Below are positions 45,831 through 58,062 of a stretch of 64,000 nucleotides of DNA, in pieces. The notes under the pieces were generated by a model that saw nothing but the letters and a program-made list of their open reading frames with translations, ran no database searches and was not told the origin of the DNA. Within the stretch, counting starts at the first letter, position 1; every line of letters begins with the position of its first letter. Made by a program: the position numbers and the translations under genes. Source of the DNA: Lineolata rhizophorae (taxonomy: Eukaryota > Ascomycota > Dothideomycetes > Lineolatales > Lineolataceae); NCBI GenBank assembly GCA_010093515.1, contig MU001684.1:172486-236485 (forward strand). The letters run 5' to 3'.

Positions 45831-48586
45831 CGTCTTCTGTGTGAAGATGTCTTCAACTTCGCCAATCAACTCCGAAGATCCTGAATTACTGTCAACTAAC
45901 TTAATGTAATCAAGCATCTTAGAAATAGTGAGTAGAGTTCTGTGTCCACCCTCATTCCTAGATGAACCGCGCTCTCTAGATCCTTCAACTATGATGTGAG
46001 GATTGGCACCATGGAGCAGAAATTCTTTAATCACTATTATTCTCCATTCTCTTACATTGCGGCTCCTAGCCTCACGAGACAGGGCCCAAAACGAAGCTTG
46101 AATGAAATGTCTCCATGCCGACCAGGTCCGTCCCGGTAGGACTTCATGCGGGTCCGTTCCCTGCTTTAAGAGATGCCTAAATATGTCCAGGTCAACAGTC
46201 CTTGTACGCTGAGTAGGACTACAATCATTCCTTGATGAAAACATCTGCAGGAGTTGAGATGAAGACCTCTCACCAAGTGCAGGAAGCGTTTCTAGTCTCT
46301 TTCTCATGCAGTTAACGAGCCTGTACTTCTCTGCCACTTCAATGAAAACTGTTGTGCTGGGCTGCTTCTCATAGAGTGGACAAACGATCGAGTCAATGCC
46401 TAACTTTTCCAGCAGAGATGGAGATGAAAGCACAACTGAGCAAAATCTGTCAAGATACGAATTCTGGGGTTTCCATGAACGATCGGCTTGGGCCACCAAA
46501 TCAAGGAAAAAATGGGAAATGCCGTATACCTCAACCGTAGCAGAAGATACATCCAAAAGGAGTTCGATTGCAGCTAGAGAGGCTTCCATCGTTTCCACGA
46601 GCGGGTCAAAGGATTTATCGAATGGGATCTGACCATAATGACGATACAGGAATTCGGACACGCTTTTGTGCGAAAATTCTACCACCAGAGTAGAATAGGA
46701 CTTCATGTGAGAGTGCTTGATGCTGACGAGGTCCTTGCAGCGGGAATTAACTCGTCGTTTGGCAGTCGATATCAATTGGTTCGTGTGCTCCGCTAGAAAT
46801 TGGTCGGTTTCCAAATTACTTAGGAAAAGGAACAGTAAAAGTGGTAGAGATCTCTCCGAGCTAAGAGCGCACCAAAGGTAGGTTTTGGTCTCCTTGACAT
46901 ATCTTGGATCGATGGAATCAAGGATGTATTTATATAGTTCGTCAAGATCGGCAGGAAGTTCTCCGAGGCGCCGTCTAAGTTCCGTGATACTGTCTCCATT
47001 TGCATGTCCGTTACGAAGGGACCTTGTCACCAAATCGACCCATAAGAAAACGCCGTTTGCTTTTGTGACTACGTCTTGGACTAGTCCGAAAGCCTCAGGG
47101 TTGCGTTGAATATCCAGAACTTCGTGCACATACTTTCGAATGTCGGGTTTGGTAAGTTCGTGAAGGTACATCGTTTGCTTTTCACACTGTCGGAATTCAA
47201 TTTCAAACTCGTTCCACGGTCTGCTTGAGACGCAGATCTTCACGTTTGAAGATATCAACTCGTTGAGTGTCTTCAGAAGATCGGTAATGTCGCCCTGAAT
47301 CTCATCCAGGCCATCGATAAACAGACAAAACTTATATTTCGTGCTCAACGCTTTGGCCTTTTTTAGTAGGTCCAAGAGTCCAGACGAAGTCCGATTCAAA
47401 GGTGCGAAAGTCGATTCTCCGAGGAGCGGGCCAGCTGGTGCGTAAGCCCAGCTGTTTCTTGGATCGGTCTCGGGAAGCAAACCACTTACGATCTCCGGCG
47501 CGTAGTTAATGATTTCAAATAAGACAGATCGAAGGAGGCCGTCCACGGACTTTTCAAATGATGTGCCAAGACGCCAGAAGAAAATTTCGATATCACTAGG
47601 GATGCCGGCCTGGCCCATTCTGAAAGGATGGCCCGAGTCTTCTTGTGCGCGGAAATGAATTTCATGAGCGTGGACTTTCCCGACCCAACTTTCCCGGCCA
47701 GCCAGAATAAACCAGAGCCGCTCCGAAGCCATTCGAAGAAGTGCTGAGCATGACCATGTTCGCTGTTCATTTCGTCACTGAATATCCACTCGAAAGTGCC
47801 ACCATGTGGCATTACGATGTTCGACTCCCGGCGAAAGATGTCTTCCGAATAAAGACACTGCATCACCCGCCGCGATGCAGTGTGGATTTCGATTTGCTTC
47901 ATGCCAAAATTAAGATTTAACGCCTGTTGACAGATCCCAGCCCCATCCGACTCGCTGATTTCTTCAATGCCTCCTTTCAGCTGGGACTCCGCCTTTGGCA
48001 GTCCACTACTGTCAAAACCAGACAGGTCACGCTCAATTTTTGCTTTTCGGAGATTTCTCAACGTAGTATCTTGGGCCTTGCTGTTCGCTTGTTTTAGAAT
48101 GGATAGGTCCAAAGCACATGGGGAAACAAGAAAAGTTACGGGTGACACTTACTGGTTCACAGCGGCGAGGTACACCAGCAAGTTGCTACGGTGGCTTTCA
48201 AGGGACTTCAGCAAAGGCTGGATTTTGCGGTCCGCTTTGGCATTCTTGGCGAGCGCAACAAGGGTCGACCAGCCCTTGCGGCTTTCGTTCACTTTCAAAG
48301 TGCTGAGAATTGCCAGTAAGTCGCTCCCCGTAGCCTCGATGGCACTCGCCAATTTGATGATCATCAATCGTTCCTCAGACACGCCCGCACCAGGGGTTCC
48401 GCTCCGAGACTTTATCGCGGTTGCGATACCGATCAGTTCGTGAACGTCCTTTTCCTGGTGGGAGCGATCGTCAAGAGACCCTGAAGCCGAAGTGTAGAGC
48501 TCTGTAAATTTGTCGACGAACTGTGCGTCTGCGGCTAGGATTTGCATGGCGCCGGCAGTGGTGCCGAACGCAGAAACGGGATCCAT
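45777..48586 (-). pseudogene. NACHT/NLR-like protein gene with a one-base frameshift
   Basis: Exon 1 (48586-48153) encodes the fungal STAND N-terminal domain, MDPVSAFGTTAGAMQILAAD onward. A 72-nt intron leads to 48080 and on to the Walker A motif, LFWLAGKVGSGKSTLMKFIS. Just after, at the four-T run read from 47584-47581, the frame breaks: upstream reads ASLVISKF and downstream FFWRLGTSFEKSV, normally one continuous block in this family. One missing T explains it. The rest (to the stop at 45777) keeps Walker B FCLFIDGLDEIQGD, the sensor-like CVSSRPWNEFE and helical regions. No WD40, ankyrin or TPR array follows. Such proteins act in heterokaryon incompatibility and cell-death signalling. A sequencing error in the homopolymer is possible, since the downstream 600 codons remain open and conserved. 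Divergent from ERG5. Confidence 0.85.
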
Positions 48587-49297
48587 GGCCGCGTCCAGGC
48601 GCGAGCTCCACCCGAAGGAGCGGATGAGTGAAGCCCAGACCTCAGGAATGCATTACGTGCAAGCGGGAGGAGACGGTGGGAAAGCAAGACGACGACGGAG
48701 TGAGACGGGATCGTGAGTTGCTCGAAGCTCGGCGGCCGGGGGGGGGGGGAAACGAAGCCCTACAAAATGCCTGATGCGGTAACGCCCCGTTCGAGGCAGA
48801 GACGGGACGAATGGGGCGCGGCGCCCTGATTAAGAAGGCGGGGACGGCGGCTCGGGATTGGGCGGGCGCGCAAAGGCGGTGTGGCGGCTTGGCAGGGCCG
48901 CGCAAGAATGCAGCGGACCCTGTTGAGCAGGCGGGCAGGCGCAACGGGCGGAACAGCCGCTTCCGTGAAATTGGTCGTGGCGCCATTTCGCTCTTCCGGG
49001 CTTCTGTTGAGTCGCTGCGCTCTCCACCTCCGCTCCTAAAAGCACCTCCCCTGAAGCCCGCGACGCACTCAGAGGCCGCCCGCTCGCTACGTCTCCCATT
49101 GTCCCCCCAAATCCTCCTTTCTTCGCCTTTTCGTTTTCTGCCGCGCCTCGGGCTGGCCTCGATCCGGAAACCGCAGGTTTCCGGCCCCCACCGGAGCGCC
49201 TCCCGCCGTACCTTGCATACCTCGAAGGCCCGCCTATCACCGTAGAGCGCGTTGGAACGCCAACTCTTGCCGTAACGCAGCCAAGGCTCGTGCCATC
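48587..49297. promoter_or_regulatory. Divergent promoter region (NACHT gene / ERG5)
   Basis: 711 bp between start codons. It contains a run of 12 G at 48738-48749 and is GC-rich, with a C/T-rich leader before ERG5. No specific sterol-response element was recognised by eye. Confidence 0.45.
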
Positions 49298-51133
49298 ATG
49301 GCCGCCAACACCAGCTTCGCGTCGCCGCTAGCAGACGCGGAGCTCGCGCCCGCGATTGATGCCTCTGTCGCGAGCAGCATTGTCGCTCGACTAGTCAATG
49401 GAGTTAATGGGTGGACCGCAGCCCTCGGTGTAATGCTATTTCTTGTTTTCTACGACCAAGGTGTGTAACCGCCGCCACGTCGAATGGCCATGATGAGCTG
49501 GTTACATGGTCGGCTGACCGCACGAGTAGTCAAATACATTTGGAACAAGGGGCCGATAGCCGGTCCGGCGTTCAAGATGCCTTTCATTGGGCCTTTTCTT
49601 GATTCGGTGAACCCGCAATTCGAGAAGTACTACATGAAGTGGGCGAGCGGGCCGCTGAGTTGCGTATCCGTTTTTCACAAGTGCGCTCACCTCGACAATC
49701 GCTCTGTTGCCCATGTGCTGATACGCTCCTAGATTCGTCGTCATCGCTTCCACGCGTGATATGGCCAGGAAGGTGTTCAATTCGCCTGCTTTCGTGAAAC
49801 CATGCGTTGTCGACGTGGCGCATAAGTTGCTTCGCCCGAACAATTGGGTCTTCTTGGATGGCAGGGAGCATGTGGACTACCGCAAGGGGTTGAACGGCCT
49901 TTTCACGCGCCAAGCTCTGGAAATGTACTTGCCCGGCCAGGAGGAAACGTACGACAAGTACTTCGAGAAGTTTGTAGAGATTTCACAGAAGGAGCATGGT
50001 GGCAAGCATCATCCCTTCATGCAGGTCTTCCGCGAGCTCATGTGCGCTGTTTCGTGCCGCACATTTGTCGGCCACTACATGTCCGAAGCGGCGGTGAAGA
50101 AGATCGCGACCGACTATTGGCTTATTACTGCGGCGCTGGAGCTTGTCAACTTTCCCATCATCATCCCATTTACGAAGACGTGGTATGGCAAGAAGGCTGC
50201 AGATATGGTGCTGGATGAGTTTGCCAAGTGCGCCGCCAAAAGTAAGATTCGCATGGCTGCTGGTGGAGAGCCTAACTGCATTCTGGATGCGTGGGTTATG
50301 CAGATGATTGAGTCGGAGAAGTACCGCCAGAAGGTTGCCAAGGGTGTGGATGTGGACCTATCGGAGAAGCCGCCCATGCTGATCCGCCAGTTTTCGGACT
50401 TCGAGATCTCCATGACGCTTCTCACCTTCCTCTTTGCGTCCCAGGACGCCACCAGCAGCGCTTGCACATGGCTATTCCAAATTACGGCTGACCGCCCGGA
50501 TATTCTGGACAAGGTGCGCGAAGAGAACTTGGCTCTGCGCGGCGGCGACCGTCACAAGCGGCTCGAATTGGAGACGCTTGAGAAGGCGACCTACACTCGT
50601 GCGGTTGTCAAGGAAGTCCTCCGCTACCGCCCGCCGGTCATAATGGTCCCATATGTTGCGAAGAAGGATTTCCCGGTTACGGACAGCTACACGGTGCCCA
50701 AAGGTAGGACGAAAAGGCAGCTGCTTTCAATGTTGTGAGGTCGTACTGACGCGTTGCTATAGGCTCGATGGTTATTCCTACCGTGTGGATGGCGACACAC
50801 GACGAGCAGGCTTACCCGAATCCGGACTCGTTCGAGCCTGACCGATGGATCACCGGTGACGCAGAGAAGCAAACTAAGAATTGGCTTGTTTTTGGGACCG
50901 GTCCCCATTATTGTCTTGGCCAGACTTATGCGCAGCTGAACCTCGCTGCTATGATTGGCAAGGCAAGCATGCTGCTGGACTGGGACCACAAGGTTACCCC
51001 GCTATCGGAGAAGATCGAGGTCTTCGCTACAATATTCCCCGAGGTACGACACCAATACCATTGTAACTTGTCGAACTTGTCGCTTACTTTATGTTAGGAT
51101 CACTGCCACCTGACCTTCAAGGAGCGCCCATAA
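49298..51133 (+). CDS. erg5: Sterol C-22 desaturase, cytochrome P450 CYP61
   Basis: Five exons (49298-49460, 49530-49680, 49733-50703, 50763-51043, 51098-51133) give 533 residues. A hydrophobic segment near residues 40-53 (WTAALGVMLFLVFYDQ) is the ER membrane anchor. The proline-rich hinge and YIWNKGPIAGPAFKMPFIGP are hallmark ERG5 sequence. The P450 core shows the I-helix FLFASQDATSSA, the K-helix ExxR in KEVLRYRPP, and the heme loop FGTGPHYCLGQ with Cys479 as the iron ligand. The 12-codon last exon ends HCHLTFKERP, the conserved CYP61 C-terminus. The enzyme introduces the C22-C23 double bond late in ergosterol synthesis, using NADPH-P450 reductase. Confidence 0.96.
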
Positions 51134-51855
51134 ATAATACGAACGATGGCCTGGCACTGATCCTCAAGCGCGTTCGTCTCAACCAGTTATGAAGTCTCTC
51201 GTATCCCTTCTTTGATCCCTTCTCTTTTTCTTTCCTACGCGCTTCAATATCCCCACTTTCGTTTTAATCCTTCCCTGAAGCCATGGGGGGTATTGCTTGC
51301 GATACTATCTACTGTGGGCTTCATTCTTTAATTCTCCAGCGATCGACCTAAAATCCCAACGGTCGTAATACTTGTCCCTTTTGATTCCCGAAGTGCTCGG
51401 CTGACCTTGGTTGGATAAGCCGTCATTTTGCGGCCATGCTTGCTCGTTTCAGTGTTTGCCGAAACGCATCAAAGAGTTTCAATGCTGTAGATGGCTGGTG
51501 AGTCCTTATAATGAGAGGAGACGTGGTAATTGTCTTGCATTTAAGGTTATGTTTTGGTAGTTAAGTACGAGGGTAGTAAATGCTCTCCGATTGATTTGAT
51601 TGGTGCACGTGATTCAATTGTCGTAGCTCAGTGACTGCGTCATCGCGCGCGGCTGCTTGTGTACCAGGAAGTTCCGATGCCACCCGCATTCTCCGCCACT
51701 AGGAGTCTCGGAGAGCTTCAACCGCTTTCAATGAGCTCATCCTCTACGTCCCTGCTAGCAAACTACCACCTCATTTTGTTTTACAATTAAATATACAGTT
51801 GAACACGCCGACCCTAATTGAGACCTCTGCGCTTCACACGAAAAGCATTGTCATA
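51134..51855. other. Intergenic region ERG5 / rhodanese
   Basis: About 0.7 kb: ERG5 3' region, then the rhodanese promoter with a CACGTG at 51604-51609. No gene is seen. Confidence 0.45.
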
Positions 51856-52600
51856 ATGGCCGCCCGCCGAGCTCTGTTCCGTCTGCCCCTTCGTGCTTCT
51901 TCCTCCGCAGCTCTGCGCAATGGCGCTGCTGCTTCGCGATACGCCTCGTCGCTAGCTAGCGCTGGTGCGCAGCCTAAATGGGCTGCGACGGCAGTTTTGC
52001 CGGCGCAGTGGCGGCTCCTAGGGAAGCGGGCGGGAGGGCAGACGAGGTGGTACTCGTCAGAGCTGGGAGTTGCGAAGGAGTACAAGTTTGACGATGTGAG
52101 TTGGGGTAATTCCGTTGGATTCAAAGCAGCGGGAGACCACGTGGAAATTGGTGCTGACTGGGGCGTGATGGACAGGTCAAGCAACTGTCGGAGAAGCCGG
52201 ATGAGAATGTCCAGTTGATCGGTGCGTACATGTTGCGAGCTTGCTACGAGAGTGTCGGGGCATTGCCACCGCGGCGCTAACCGAGCCCTTCTCTTACGTC
52301 TCCTTCCGACTAGACGTCCGCGAACCCCAAGAGTATGCGAACGGTCACATTCCGACGGCGCTAAACATCCCCGTGACCACGCAGCCGGACGCGCTCTTCC
52401 TGTCGCCGGAGGAGTTTGAGGACCGCTTCGGATTCGCCAAGCCGGCGACGGACAAGGGTGTCATTTTCTACTGCAAGGCGGGCGTCCGGAGCGCGACCAT
52501 GGCGCAGTTGGCTATTAACGCTGGGTACAAGGATGTGGGTGAGTATAAAGGGAGCTATATGGATTGGGAGAAGAATGGGGGGAAGGCGGAGAAGCCATGA
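51856..52600 (+). CDS. Mitochondrial single-domain rhodanese
   Basis: Three exons (51856-52095, 52176-52221, 52314-52600) give 190 residues. The first ~70 residues are rich in Ala, Arg and Ser without acidic residues (MAARRALFRLPLRASSSAAL), a mitochondrial presequence. The rhodanese domain starts near residue 78 (YKFDDVKQLSEKPDENVQLI) and contains DVREPQEYANGHIPTALNIP and the active loop around Cys149, YCKAGVRSATMAQ. Catalytic Cys and the loop Arg are both present, so sulfurtransferase activity is plausible. It ends with a conserved GSYMDWEKNGG. The yeast relatives are RDL1/RDL2-type thiosulfate sulfurtransferases. Physiological sulfur acceptors are unknown. Confidence 0.9.
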
Positions 52601-53111
52601 GGGAGGGTGGTGGAATGGGATGAGGGATCGAAAGACCGACGGAATTAAGAAGGGTCTTTGAAGATAGTTTGGGGCATTTGTGATATTCAAAGAGACGTTG
52701 AGCGCGGTACTTCACTATGAGTGCAGTGAAGCTCCTTTTTTGATGATGAATGAATATTCCGTATGCTGAAATGACGCAGTGGATCAGCCTAACGGAGCAT
52801 GCCTTAGTAAAGGGTCCTAAGGGTCACTATTAGAATGTTGCACAATATTTTGAACTTGCGACAACAAATATCTCCACTCCTGGTGACAACATCAACAAAA
52901 TAGGAGCTCTCGTCTGATATTTTGCGTTGCTAGGTAGGTAGTTCACTAATTAGATGGGATCGTCCAATCATGCCGCGCTTATGTAATATGAGCTACCTGC
53001 TTGTGGTCCATGGTACTAGTTCCGCATTTAGAAGCTTCGGCTTTGCGGAGTAGCGAGCCATACAACCAACTTCACGTTCACGTCCGTGTTCCCTCCGCGA
53101 GCATTTGCTCA
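52601..53111. other. Intergenic region
   Basis: About 0.5 kb, AT-rich until 53000, then the short leader of the PPR gene. Nothing else is seen. Confidence 0.45.
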
Positions 53112-55558
53112 ATGCCGCCCGGACTCGTCGTGTTGGACGGGCTTTGGAATTGTCTATGCCCATCAATTTCATCGCGCGCGGCACTCCGGATCATCCAGGC
53201 GCCGACCTCGGTCGTCCTTCGACTCTCTCCCGCGCGGCGCGTCGCGGCGCCGCGTCCGCAATGCGGCCACCACCGTTTGCAGCGCGGGCAGCTGCGCCAA
53301 TTACACAGCGCCTATCCTGTTCGACACAGACTTGCCGAGGGCGATGATGCGAGTGGGCGCTTGGAGCTGGGTCGTCGGACTGGTGGTGCAAGGTGGAGGC
53401 CGAAGTTTGGACCGGCGGCTGGAAGTGTAGTGGCGGGGGTTGAGGACGTTGGAGAACGAGGGGCGGTTGAGCTAGAAAATGAGTCGGTGGGGGAAGTATC
53501 GGAGTTGAATGATGAGGTGTCCAAGCATGGAACATCAGCGGACTTCCCGCTCAAGGAGAGGCTGGAGGCAAGGGAAAGGAGCCCGTGGTCGGAAAGGAGA
53601 ACTCAATGGCAAGAGTTTAATGAAGAAGCATCGAACATCTGTAAAGCAGAGGGCCAAGAGAAGATTTTGCGGGAAGAAGAATTGCTGATTGAGGAGAGTC
53701 GGAAACATGCCCCTCTTCCACTTAGAGGTGTTGCCCATGGAAACAGAAAGGACAATTGGACACCTGGGCTCCATAACACACAGCGCCGACAACACCTGGT
53801 GCGGGGACCGACGGACGAAACGTACCAGAAGGATATATTCGGCGATGACATGCACCCCGCAGATCTGTCAAACCAGGCGGGGGGCCGAGGCTTCTACGTG
53901 TTTGAGAATGGGCAGATGGTCAACTACGAGGAGCTACCGACTCACATTCTATACGAGAAACTGCGAGCATATGCTCTTGGTCTCAAAAAGTCGCCAACCA
54001 AGGCGATCATCCAGTACCTGATCCAAAACCGAGGCGAAGGACCAAATCCCCAATTATACTCTGCCTTGATACTGTACAACACTAGCGCCGAGGATGGATC
54101 TGCGCCGATGACTCGTGCTCTGTGGGATGAGATGCGCGCTGCTAGAATCGAACCAACTAGTTCAAATTGCGAGGATGTTCTCAAGGTATGCTCACATGAC
54201 TGATCGATTTTGCTCGGAATTGACACCGCTCTAGGTCCTCTCAGTGCACCCTGACTACCTCTTTCGACATGAAGTCCTTGACTACATGAACGAGAGATGG
54301 TTCAAACTCAGTGTTGATGCCCTGCATGATGTTGTCGCTGGGACGCTGCGTGAAAGGCAGTTAGAGTTCGCGCTAGACAAGCTTGAAGAATTAATCGAGC
54401 AAAGAGACGCCAAGCCGTGGATATATGACATGGCGGTGTACGTACTCGTCGAGGCTGGCGAATTAAACGAAGCGCTTAGGATTCTAAAGCTTCGTGTTGC
54501 CAATTGTTTGAATGGACCCTCGTCCAGCCTCTGGCACCATTTCCTTGACCAGGCTAGTAGCTTGTACAATGTATGTTTCATCCTCTGAGGGAGTATGGTT
54601 TATGCTCACAGACGCACAGCACGAAGCCACAGAATATGTCTGGAAATCCCAGGTCGAGTCGGGCTACCTCATTCCTCCTTCCGGAATATGCGAAAATGTC
54701 ATGGCGACTGCAGCGCGACATGGCGATGTGCAGCTTGCTACGGATGTGTTTCGCTTCCTTGGCGATCGGAAAACAGTCTTCAATCATTCCCATTACGAGA
54801 TGCTGATTGACGCCTACGTTGCGACTGGGGACATCAAGACTGCGCTTCATATTCTTTGCGTCATGAATGATGCGGGCGTGGTCCCTAGCCTTCCATCAAC
54901 TCGCTCACTCACCTACTACATGTCAGAGGAACAACGTCGTTCACGATGGGGCTTCAAGGTGTTATATCAGCTCGCGCAGCAAAAGGACAAGAAGATTCCC
55001 AGAGCAGGCATCAACGCCGTCATCGAAGCGTCGGTGCGAGGGGCCCACTTTGAGGATGCGCTTGAACAGTACAAGGCTCTGCACGCAGTGTGCAAATTCG
55101 GGCCGGATCGACACACGTTCAATGCGCTCCTCAAGGGCGCCGTCGCTAACGACCGCAAGGATATCGCCATGTTCCTGGCGGCCGAGATGGGTGCGCTCAA
55201 GGTCAAGCCTGACTCTCTGACGTATGACCGCCTCCTGCTCATCTGCATCGCGGACAAGGATTGTGACGGCGCAATGGGGTACTACGGCGACATGCGGGCG
55301 AGGGGCTGGCTGCCGCGAAGGGGCACGCTGAACGCGCTGGTCAAGACTTTTGCGCTTAGGAAAGACCTGAGGGCCTTTAAGGTCTTGCAGGACATGGTGG
55401 ATGCGGGACACGAGGTGTGGAAGTTGAAGGGCTGGCTGAGAGATCATTGGGAAGGGCCGCAGTATGAGCTTGACGCTCTTTTTGGGAGCGTCGATTTTGA
55501 AAAGGATTTTGACGAGGATGCGACGCGGCCCATGTCTATTAAAGCTATGAGTGGTTGA
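53112..55558 (+). CDS. Pentatricopeptide-repeat (PPR) protein, probably mitochondrial
   Basis: Three exons (53112-54185, 54235-54570, 54620-55558) give 782 residues, all junctions in phase 0. The start MPPGLVVLDGLWNCLCPS and the Arg-rich next ~60 residues fit the N-terminus of a fungal PPR family and a mitochondrial presequence. Residues ~110-290 are charged. Helix-turn-helix PPR units follow to the end, for example PDRHTFNALLKGAVANDRKD, PDSLTYDRLLLICIADKD and RGTLNALVKTFALRKDLRAF. Such proteins bind organellar RNA and aid its processing, stability or translation; the RNA target cannot be read from the sequence. Two other frames overlap the first 250 bases but carry no conserved content. The introns are short (49 nt each). 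Confidence 0.85.
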
Positions 55559-55996
55559 GTCGAGGGTGGTCGATCGACAGGAGCCGTTTCCGAGGGGGCA
55601 AATGACAGATGTGGGAGCGAGACAAAGCTTCCCAAGAGACTTGGTGCTCTCTTGGCACTCCACATGTAGATCAGAGAGGACACGTTCCTGGCAAATTGTA
55701 AATAGAGTCCTGCGGGAATGAGGTTCTTTTCGTGACATACAGTCGCAGTAGGCCTTAGGACGAGAGGCGTCAAAAGCGTTGAGGAAGCTCCTGCCGTGCA
55801 CGTTCCGTCACGGCGATGGCGACGCGGCACGCCAATGACGTCGCGTGCACTGTCCCCGCGGAAGGCGCGTAGGCAAACTTCCGTCGACGCGCGCCTTCCC
55901 GTTCTCTTCTTTTGCCCCTCAGCCTGTCAGTCATGCCTCCGTCGTCGCATCTACGGGCTCAGCCTCCAATACGCTCCCCCAGTACAAGGCGTAAGC
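55559..55996. other. Intergenic region upstream of the PTEN-type gene
   Basis: About 0.44 kb. C/T-rich towards 55990, consistent with a leader. Open frames on the minus strand are shadows of the PPR gene. Confidence 0.45.
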
Positions 55997-58062
55997 ATGG
56001 TGAGAATCGAACTTCCTTATTAACGATACGAGCTGGATGTTGCTAACCGTTTGAACTCGCTGCGCGACAAGCCATCGCTCCTCCGCCAGATCGTTGCTGG
56101 ACCCCGCGCCCGGCATCCCGAAGCCGGCCTCGACCTATGCTACGTGACTGATCGAAGTATGCCCCCTCGAGTTGCCATCCTATTACCGATCGTTGTTTTC
56201 CCAATTCAGGGCATCAGACGCGCTCGCGCGGCCCCAGCACAAATGCGTCGTCGACGTGCACGCTCCGGCCAATGCAATGTCTCACATGCTTCTCGCCTCC
56301 GCACATAGTTATTGCGACGTCGGGCCCGTCGGACACATACCCGCAGCGGGCGTACCGCAACCCGCTCGACGAGCTCATCAGGTGGCTCGACCGCAAGCAC
56401 GACCACGACTGGGCGATATGGGAGTTCCGCGCCGAAGGCACAGGGTATCCGGACGAGGCCGTCTACAACCGCGTGTGGCACTTCCCTTGGCCCGACCACC
56501 ACCCGCCGCCCTTCGCCTTGCTGCCCAACATCTTGGCCAGCATGCGCAACTGGCTTCACGGCGGTGACGTCGCCAAACAAAAGACTAACGACGAGAGCGG
56601 TGCCGCCTCCGCTACTGATGCCGCTGCCGCCGAGACGGCGAAAAACCGCGTCGTGGTGGTGCATTGTAAGGCGGGGAAGGGCCGCAGCGGAACCGCCTCC
56701 GTAAGCTATTTGATTGCAGAGGAAGGGTGGAAGAGGGAGGACGCGCTGCGACGCTTCACGGAACGGCGGATGCGACCGGGTTTCGGCTCGGGGCTGTCGA
56801 TCCCGAGCCAGATTCGGTGGGTTGGCTACGTGGATCGGTGGGCCCAAGTAGGTAAGAAGATGTACGTGGAGCGCGCGGTGGAGGTGCTCGAGGTACACAT
56901 GTGGGGGCTCAGGGATGGGGTCAAGATTGCTATCGAGGGCTACGTGGACGAAGGTCGCACAATCAAGATGTTCCACACGTTCGGCCAGGAAGAAAGGGAG
57001 ATCGTCAGGGGAGAGATCAAAGATATGAGTGGGTTTGCCGAAGTGGTCACGGAGGTCATGAAGAGGAAGAATCTCCTTAGTGGCGGGTCCAAGACGCCGA
57101 AGCCATGGGCGTCCCCCCAGGGATCGTCGCCTAGCCTTATCTCGACGCCGCCGCCTTCTGCGGATGACTCATCTATTCGAGCAACTCACAGCGATCCAGG
57201 ATCTCCCACTGGGGAAAGAGAGAACACGAACAGTTTGAACGAGTCCGGAACTTCCGCAGCCGCCATCGGCGGCAATGGCGCAAGCGGTGCAGACGCCATT
57301 TTTCGGCCGCGCAGCCGCGTGGTACTTCCCACTAGCGACGTCAACATAGATGTGGAGCGCCGCAACCGGGCTGCGTACGGGTGGACTATGGTCACTTCAG
57401 TCGCTCACGTGTGGTTCAATGCTTATTTTGAAGGGCAGGGGCCAGAACGGGCTGGTGAAGATAAGGAACCAGACGACTCAGGCGTCTTCGAAATCACTTG
57501 GGAGGCGATGGACGGCATCAAAGGCAGCAGTCGCAAGGGAGTGCGCGCGTTTGATCGCATGGCTGTCGTCTGGAAGGCGCTGCCGGACGATGACACGCGC
57601 GGCAGACCGAGCGTCGTCATCCGCGAGCCTGCCGAGGGCGAGGAGGTGCCGCAGTCGCAACCAGCTGATTGGCATGGCGAGCGTAACTTCGAGCCCACTT
57701 TTGGACGCAAACTAGGCCTCCGGGTCGCAACGCCGACTGCAAGCGCGGCGGAGAGCAGGACAGATTTGGCTGCACAGAGCGAACGAGGGCAGAAGCAGAC
57801 GCGGGAGCTCGCAGGTTCGGGGGACTCGGATGGGACGCGGCAAGGCGAGCTCCCCGAGGAGCAGCATCGGCAGAGTCCGGGGCAAGCGATGCAACCGGGT
57901 GGGTTGCAAGAGTTCAATCATACGGTGGGCCTGCGTCCGCACGGCCCGGACGGAGAGGACATCGTGCACGCAGGGGACGGGAAGGAGCATGAAGCCGGCC
58001 GTAGCACCGCCTCCGGCGATCAGCAAAATCAGGACGAAAAGGCGGCGGGGAATCGGGATTAA
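55997..58062 (+). CDS. tep1: PTEN-type phosphoinositide 3-phosphatase
   Basis: The model has three exons: the ATG alone (55997-55999), 56072-56156 and 56309-58062, giving 613 residues. It begins MPSLLRQIVAGPRARHPEAG, and VTDRIIATSGP spans the second junction; both match the fungal PTEN start. The intron after the ATG has a GTGAGA donor and a TTGCTAACC branch site 25 nt before an AAG acceptor. The phosphatase loop is HCKAGKGRSG (Cys149, Arg155), with the two lysines that give PTEN its preference for PIP3; Asp92 in FPWPDH is the general acid. A C2-like region follows to about residue 430, then a Gln/Glu/Gly-rich disordered tail. Short insertions (a QKTNDESGAASATDA loop and a Pro/Ser loop) lengthen the core. 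It should oppose PI3-kinase signalling at membranes. Confidence 0.88.

Noticed and set aside
55991-56070. tRNA-like GTTCGATTC on the minus strand
   Set aside because: The flanking bases do not form a T-arm stem or an acceptor stem, and the site is explained by the first intron of the PTEN-type gene.
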